NCBI GenBank assembly: GCA_012840755.1 | Contig: DUWA01000063.1 | Coordinates: forward strand, 1-17,846 | DNA length: 17,846 bases | From: Mycoplasmatota bacterium | Lineage (GTDB): Bacteria; Bacillota_I; Bacilli_A; RF39; UBA660 | Direction of reading: 5' to 3' | Part shown: piece by piece, positions 13,919 through 17,846 of the stretch | Layout of the letters: each line of letters opens with the position of its first letter | Position numbering within the stretch: the stretch's first letter is position 1 | Translations under genes and position numbers: made by a program | The notes under the pieces: model-generated | Told to the model about the DNA's origin: nothing | Databases searched by the model: none | What the model saw: only the letters and a program-made list of their open reading frames with translations

Positions 13919-14794
13919 ATGAACGGAATTTTATTAGTTAATAAGGAAGCAGGTTATACTAGCAGAGATGTGGTAAATATTGTTTCTAAAATAATTAAAA
14001 ATAAGACAGTTGGTCACACAGGAACACTAGATCCAATAGCAACTGGAGTTTTAGTTTTGTGTATAGGCGATGCAACAAAATTAGTAGAACTAATAACAGC
14101 ATTTGACAAGGAATATATAGCAGAAATTATATTAGGAACTAAAACAGACACATTAGATACAACTGGAAAAATCCTTAAAGAAGTTGAAGTGAGTTTGTTA
14201 GATGAAGATATAATTAAAGCTGTCTTAAGTATGAAGGGTAAATATGAACAAGAAGTTCCTATATATTCGGCGGTTAAAGTAAATGGAAAAAAACTTTATG
14301 AATATGCTAGAAACGATGAACAGGTTAAACTTCCTAAAAGAACGGTAGAAATAAAAAATATAGAATTAGTTAGCCCTATTAAACGAGAAAATGGTAAAAT
14401 AATATTTGAAATTAAATGTACAGTTACTAAGGGAACATATATAAGAAGTTTAATAAATGATATTGCTGAAAAACTTAACACAGTAGCATGCATGAAAAAT
14501 TTAAAAAGAACAAAACAGGGAAAATACTTCATTGAAAACACATATTCTCTTGAAGAAATAGAAAATAGTAAATATAAATTGATAGATATACCAACAGCAT
14601 TAAACGACAAACTAACTATTAAAGTAAATAAAGAATTAGAACAATGTATAAAAAATGGTAAAATATTAGATAATATATATTTAGAAGATGAGGTATTGTT
14701 TATAAATGAGCAGAATCACGTACTAGCCCTTTATAAAAAATATGAAAAAGATGAAACAAAAATAAAACCATGGAAAATGTTTAAACAAAAGTAA
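13919..14794 (+). CDS. truB: tRNA pseudouridine(55) synthase TruB
   Basis: 291 aa, normal length. It converts U55 of the tRNA T-loop to pseudouridine. Signature GHTGTLDPIATGVLVL contains the catalytic Asp38. Other family motifs are NGILLVNKEAGYTS at the N-terminus, FDKEYIAEIILGTKTDTLDTTG, QEVPIYSAVKVNGKKLYEYAR, and KGTYIRSLINDIAEKL in the second half. A short PUA-like C-terminal part follows. It lies upstream of rpsO and pnp as in many bacteria, but ribF, which follows truB in B. subtilis, is missing. Only a weak AT hairpin lies downstream, at about 14796-14811, so some read-through into rpsO is likely. Confidence 0.96.
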   Translation: MNGILLVNKEAGYTSRDVVNIVSKIIKNKTVGHTGTLDPIATGVLVLCIGDATKLVELITAFDKEYIAEIILGTKTDTLDTTGKILKEVEVSLLDEDIIKAVLSMKGKYEQEVPIYSAVKVNGKKLYEYARNDEQVKLPKRTVEIKNIELVSPIKRENGKIIFEIKCTVTKGTYIRSLINDIAEKLNTVACMKNLKRTKQGKYFIENTYSLEEIENSKYKLIDIPTALNDKLTIKVNKELEQCIKNGKILDNIYLEDEVLFINEQNHVLALYKKYEKDETKIKPWKMFKQK

Positions 14795-14811
14795 AAAATA
14801 AAATTATTTTG

Positions 14812-14840
14812 TTGCATAAAATTAATAAATAGTGTATATT
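14812..14840 (+). promoter_or_regulatory. Candidate sigma-A promoter of rpsO
   Basis: TTGCAT (14812-14817), 17-nt spacer, TATATT (14835-14840). Transcription would start near 14847, just before the structured leader. Confidence 0.5.
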
Positions 14841-14850
14841 ATTAGTGTAC

Positions 14851-14902
14851 TTATTCTTGGATTAAAGAGTCTCCGTACTTTTGTCTAGGTTTAAGCGAAT
14901 AA
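14851..14902 (+). ncRNA. Structured 5' leader of rpsO, probable S15 autoregulatory element
   Basis: TTATTC (14851-14856) can pair with GAATAA (14897-14902), enclosing an inner hairpin: AAAGAGT (14864-14870, one bulged G) with ACTTTT (14877-14882) around CTCCGT. The element ends a few nucleotides before the SD (AAAGGAG, about 14908-14914). S15 represses its own synthesis through leader structures in several bacterial groups, including Bacillota. The structure is hand-folded, and its assignment to S15 control is inference. Confidence 0.5.
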
Positions 14903-14921
14903 ATAGAAAAGGAGAATTATA

Positions 14922-15191
14922 ATGGCTTTAAGTAAAGAAGTAAAATCAGAAATTGTAAAAAAATATGCTAGAAGTGAAGGTGACACAGGTTCAGCTGAAA
15001 TACAAATTGCTATTTTAACTGAAGAAATTAAAACTTTAACAAATCACCTTAAAGAGCACAAACATGATTTTCATTCTAGAAGAGGACTTTTGAAAAAAGT
15101 AGGTCAAAGAAGAAACATGTTAAATTATTTATTTAAAACTGATGTTACTAGATATCGTGAAATTATAAAAAGTTTAGGACTTAGAAAATAA
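14922..15191 (+). CDS. rpsO: 30S ribosomal protein S15
   Basis: 89 aa, the standard length. It is a four-helix protein that binds the 16S rRNA three-way junction early in 30S assembly. Motifs: [50 protein letters not shown] and the C-terminal [12 protein letters not shown], all S15 hallmarks. It has a strong SD, AAAAGGAG, before ATG 14922. It probably shares transcripts with pnp downstream, subject to the intergenic hairpin, and may be autoregulated through the leader. Confidence 0.98.
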   Translation: MALSKEVKSEIVKKYARSEGDTGSAEIQIAILTEEIKTLTNHLKEHKHDFHSRRGLLKKVGQRRNMLNYLFKTDVTRYREIIKSLGLRK

Positions 15192-15207
15192 TTAAAAAAT
15201 AAAATGT

Positions 15208-15236
15208 AGGCACTCTTTTTTGAGTGTCTTTATTTA
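15208..15236 (+). terminator. Hairpin between rpsO and pnp (terminator or attenuator)
   Basis: AGGCACTC (15208-15215) pairs with GAGTGTCT (15222-15229), 8 bp with one G-U, around a loop of six T. A TTTATTTAT tail follows. The tail is interrupted by A, so it may be leaky; it could also be a processing site, as in the rpsO-pnp gap of E. coli. Confidence 0.65.
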
Positions 15237-15253
15237 TAAAGGGAGGAAAAACG

Positions 15254-17380
15254 ATGCAAACGTTTGAATTAGAATTTAGAGGAAGAAAAATTATAGTAGA
15301 AAATGGAAGATTTGCTAAACAAGCGCATGGTTCAGTACTTGTGAGATATGGGGATACAGTAGTTCTTACAACATCTGTTGTAAGTGAAAATGCAAATTTA
15401 TTATCTAGTTTTTTTCCACTTACAGTATTGTACCAAGAAAAATTATATTCTGTTGGTAAAATACCAGGTGGATTTATTAAAAGAGAGGGTAGACCTAGTG
15501 AAAATGCAACATTAGCAGCAAGAATGATTGATAGACCTTTAAGACCGTTATTTGATGAAAAATTTAGAAATGAAGTACAAGTTGTAAATACAATACTATC
15601 TGTTGATCAAGATAATAGCCCAGAAATTGCAGCTTTATTTGCTTCATCACTTGCAACCTGTATAAGTAAAATTCCTTTTAACGGGCCTGTTGCTGGGGTA
15701 AAAGTAGGAAGAGTAAATGGAGAATTCATAATTAATCCTACGTTGGAACAATCACAAAATTCTGATATAGATTTAACTGTTGCTGGAACAAAAGACGCTA
15801 TCAACATGGTTGAGTCCAGTGCAAAAGAAGTTAGTGAAGAGATAATGCTTGAAGCACTAATGTTTGGTCATGAAGCGATTAAAGAATTAATAGAATTCCA
15901 AGAACAAATAATATCTGAAATTGGTGTTCCAAAAATGGAATATGAGGTTTTAGAAATAGATGATGAGTTGAAACAAGAAGTTGAAAAATTAGCAAAAGAA
16001 CGCTTGGATGCAGCGTTAAGAATAAAAGATAAGCAAGAAAAATATACAACTATCAATCATATTAAAGAAGAAATTATTGAAAAATATAAAATAGAAAATG
16101 AAAATCTTAAAGATGAAAAACTTAAAGAATTATTAACGAAAATTAAGTTAATATTAGAAGAAGTTGAGTATACAATATTTAGACAAATAGTTGTCAAAGA
16201 ACATACACGTACAGATGGTCGTGCAATGAATGAAATCAGACCGCTATCAACAGATATTGATCTGTTGCCGCGAACTCATGGATCTGCACTTTTCACAAGG
16301 GGTCAAACGCAAGCTTTATCAATAGTTACTTTAGGTGCTTTAGGAGAACATCAAATTTTAGATGGACTTGGAATTGAAGATGAAAAAAGATTTATGTTAC
16401 ATTATAACTTTCCGTCATTCTCTGTTGGTGAAACAGGACGATATGGAGCACCAGGTAGACGCGAAATTGGTCATGGTGCATTGGGCGAAAAAGCTTTATT
16501 ACAAGTTATTCCTAGTGAAGAAGAGTTTCCGTATACTATAAGAGTTGTATCAGAGATACTTGAAAGTAATGGTTCATCTAGTCAAGCAAGTATATGTGCT
16601 GGATGTATGGCACTTATGGCAGCTGGTGTTCCTATTAAAGCACCTGTGGCTGGTATTGCTATGGGTCTAATTACAGATGGGGATGATTATACAATATTAA
16701 CAGATATTCAAGGTCTTGAAGATCATTTAGGAGATATGGATTTTAAGGTTGCTGGAACAAAAGATGGAATTTGTGCATTGCAGATGGATATAAAAATAAA
16801 AGGAATTACAAAGCAAATATTAAAAGAAGCATTAGAACAAGCAAAAATTGCGCGTATGCAAATATTAGATGTAATCACTTCTCAAATTAGTGAACCTAGA
16901 AAAGAAGTAAGTGAATATGCGCCAAAAACCATGACATTTATGATTAATCCTAATAGAATAAAAGAAGTTATTGGTAAAGGTGGGGAAATGATTACTAAAA
17001 TCATTTTAGAGGCTAGTAATGTAAAAAGCGTAACAGATGTTAATGCAGTAAAAGTTGATCTTGAAGATGATGGAAGAGTTATTATTTATCATTCTAATAA
17101 AAAAATTATAGAAACAACTGCTGAAATGATTAAATCTGTTGTTAGAGAAGTAGAAGACGGAAAAATATATACAGGAAAAGTAGTTAAAGTGGAGGATTTC
17201 GGTTGTTTTGTTGAATTGTGGCCAGGATGCGAAGGACTTGTACATGTTTCACACCTAGCAGAAGAACGAATTGAAAAACCAAGCGATATGGTAAAAGTAG
17301 GAGATGAAATAATCGTAAAATCTTTAGGTTATGATAAAAAAGGTAGACTTAATTTATCTAGAAAAGAAGCACTAAAATAG
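15254..17380 (+). CDS. pnp: Polyribonucleotide nucleotidyltransferase (PNPase)
   Basis: 708 aa from ATG 15254 with SD GGGAGG (15241-15246). An in-frame start at 15224 lies in the terminator region and is rejected. It is a phosphate-dependent 3'-5' exoribonuclease of the RNA degradosome. It has two RNase PH domains: about 10-225 ([37 protein letters not shown]) and about 310-535 ([32 protein letters not shown], and [22 protein letters not shown] with the active-site Asp). A helical linker separates them. The KH domain (about 550-610) has the GKGG loop. The S1 domain (about 625-700) reads [22 protein letters not shown] and LVHVSHL. All parts are present and intact. Confidence 0.98.
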   Translation: MQTFELEFRGRKIIVENGRFAKQAHGSVLVRYGDTVVLTTSVVSENANLLSSFFPLTVLYQEKLYSVGKIPGGFIKREGRPSENATLAARMIDRPLRPLFDEKFRNEVQVVNTILSVDQDNSPEIAALFASSLATCISKIPFNGPVAGVKVGRVNGEFIINPTLEQSQNSDIDLTVAGTKDAINMVESSAKEVSEEIMLEALMFGHEAIKELIEFQEQIISEIGVPKMEYEVLEIDDELKQEVEKLAKERLDAALRIKDKQEKYTTINHIKEEIIEKYKIENENLKDEKLKELLTKIKLILEEVEYTIFRQIVVKEHTRTDGRAMNEIRPLSTDIDLLPRTHGSALFTRGQTQALSIVTLGALGEHQILDGLGIEDEKRFMLHYNFPSFSVGETGRYGAPGRREIGHGALGEKALLQVIPSEEEFPYTIRVVSEILESNGSSSQASICAGCMALMAAGVPIKAPVAGIAMGLITDGDDYTILTDIQGLEDHLGDMDFKVAGTKDGICALQMDIKIKGITKQILKEALEQAKIARMQILDVITSQISEPRKEVSEYAPKTMTFMINPNRIKEVIGKGGEMITKIILEASNVKSVTDVNAVKVDLEDDGRVIIYHSNKKIIETTAEMIKSVVREVEDGKIYTGKVVKVEDFGCFVELWPGCEGLVHVSHLAEERIEKPSDMVKVGDEIIVKSLGYDKKGRLNLSRKEALK

Positions 17381-17398
17381 GATTAAGCCTATTTTTTT
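17374..17398 (+). terminator. Terminator after pnp
   Basis: AAAATAGG (17374-17381) pairs with CCTATTTT (17388-17395) around ATTAAG, followed by T-run 17392-17398. The pnp stop TAG (17378-17380) is inside the left arm. Confidence 0.85.
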
Positions 17399-17419
17399 GT
17401 TATAATTTTAGTAGGTGAT
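17398..17419 (+). promoter_or_regulatory. Extended -10 promoter and SD of the HD-domain gene
   Basis: TGTTATAAT (17398-17406) is an extended -10 with a perfect TATAAT directly after the terminator T-run. There is no -35 match 17 nt upstream. SD AGGTGAT (17413-17419) overlaps the expected start of the transcript, implying a very short leader. Confidence 0.45.
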
Positions 17420-17422
17420 AAA

Positions 17423-17846
17423 ATGTATAATATAGAATTGATAAAAACATTTGTAATAAAAAAACATGGAAATCAAAAACGAAAGCAAGGAAGTCCTTAT
17501 TATCTTCATCCTTTTGCTGTAGCTGATATCTTAAAGCAAAACAATTTTCCACTAGAGTATCAAATTGTTGGTTATATGCATGATTTATTAGAAGATACAG
17601 ACACTACAGAAGAAGAAATAATTAATTTAACAAATAAGGATATTTTAGAATGTATAAAACTCTTGACTAAAAAAGAAGGGTATATTATGGAAGAATATAT
17701 TAATAATATAGCAAATAATGAGATGGCAAAGATTGTAAAAATAGTAGATAGACTACATAATTTATCAGAATTAAAATTTGCAAATATTGAATTTCAAAAA
17801 AAATATATTTCAGAAACAAACAAATATTTTATTCCTTTATCAAAAG
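17423..17846 (+). CDS. HD-domain protein, RelA/SpoT hydrolase-like (3' end outside window)
   Basis: Partial: 141 codons from ATG 17423, open to the window end. Visible HD-fold metal motifs: LHPFAV (His29), YMHDLLEDTD (His53-Asp54) and KIVKIVDRLHNL (Asp109), then SETNKYFIPL, which recalls the ppGpp-hydrolase domain of RelA/SpoT proteins (LADRLHNM, then YxPLAxRL). It lacks the family's usual long N-terminal lead and may be a small standalone hydrolase that breaks down (p)ppGpp or a related nucleotide. The synthetase domain, if any, would lie beyond the window. It has its own promoter-like site after the pnp terminator. The HD superfamily is broad, so other phosphohydrolase roles are possible. 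Confidence 0.75.
   Translation, partial: MYNIELIKTFVIKKHGNQKRKQGSPYYLHPFAVADILKQNNFPLEYQIVGYMHDLLEDTDTTEEEIINLTNKDILECIKLLTKKEGYIMEEYINNIANNEMAKIVKIVDRLHNLSELKFANIEFQKKYISETNKYFIPLSK

Overview
The window is a chromosomal segment from a very AT-rich, endospore-forming member of the Bacillota. G+C is roughly 25-30% by eye and was not computed. TGA ends padR, spoVAD and mraY and is not read through inside any gene, so the standard bacterial code applies. Shine-Dalgarno (SD) sites are strong, and neighbouring genes often overlap by 4 nt (ATGA). The AT bias, the minimal spoVAC-spoVAD-spoVAE set and the reduced cell-wall and sigF clusters would suit a deep Bacilli lineage near Haloplasma/Turicibacter/Erysipelotrichia or a low-GC clostridium. 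That placement is inference, because no rRNA gene is present. I see no mobile element, CRISPR array or tRNA.

Layout. (1) 41-736, minus strand: intact sigK for late mother-cell sporulation, ending in a strong bidirectional terminator. (2) 954-2767: a padR-type repressor gene overlapping a gene for a HAAS/DUF1700-type membrane protein, behind a near-consensus promoter that overlaps a dyad operator; a terminator follows. (3) 2859-4475: an unrecognised exported, C-terminally anchored surface protein that appears to start at ATT. (4) 4548-5571: spoIIAA and sigF, with the usual spoIIAB missing between them, preceded by a perfect Spo0A-box match and closed by a 13-bp hairpin across the sigF stop. 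(5) 5633-7417: spoVAC-spoVAD-spoVAEb behind a sigma-G-like promoter, then a terminator. (6) 7557-11555: spoVD-mraY-spoVE behind a sigma-E-like promoter, then a terminator. (7) 11746-13853: cysS and a YugP-type membrane zinc peptidase. (8) 13919-17380: truB, rpsO with a structured leader, and pnp. (9) 17423 to the window end: a truncated HD-domain (RelA/SpoT-like) gene.

How it fits together. About half of the window encodes parts of the sporulation programme. These are the first forespore sigma factor and its STAS regulator, the dipicolinate channel loaded late in the forespore, a cortex peptidoglycan module (transpeptidase SpoVD, lipid I synthase MraY, glycosyltransferase SpoVE), and the last mother-cell sigma factor. 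Promoter-like sites in front of these units match the compartment order known from Bacillus subtilis: Spo0A before spoIIAA-sigF, sigma-G before spoVA, sigma-E before spoVD. The right-hand third is ordinary translation and RNA-turnover housekeeping. The most unusual points are the sigF locus without its anti-sigma gene although the regulator keeps the phosphorylatable serine, the truncated N-terminus of sigma-F, the mraY gene embedded in a cortex-only operon, and the ATT start.
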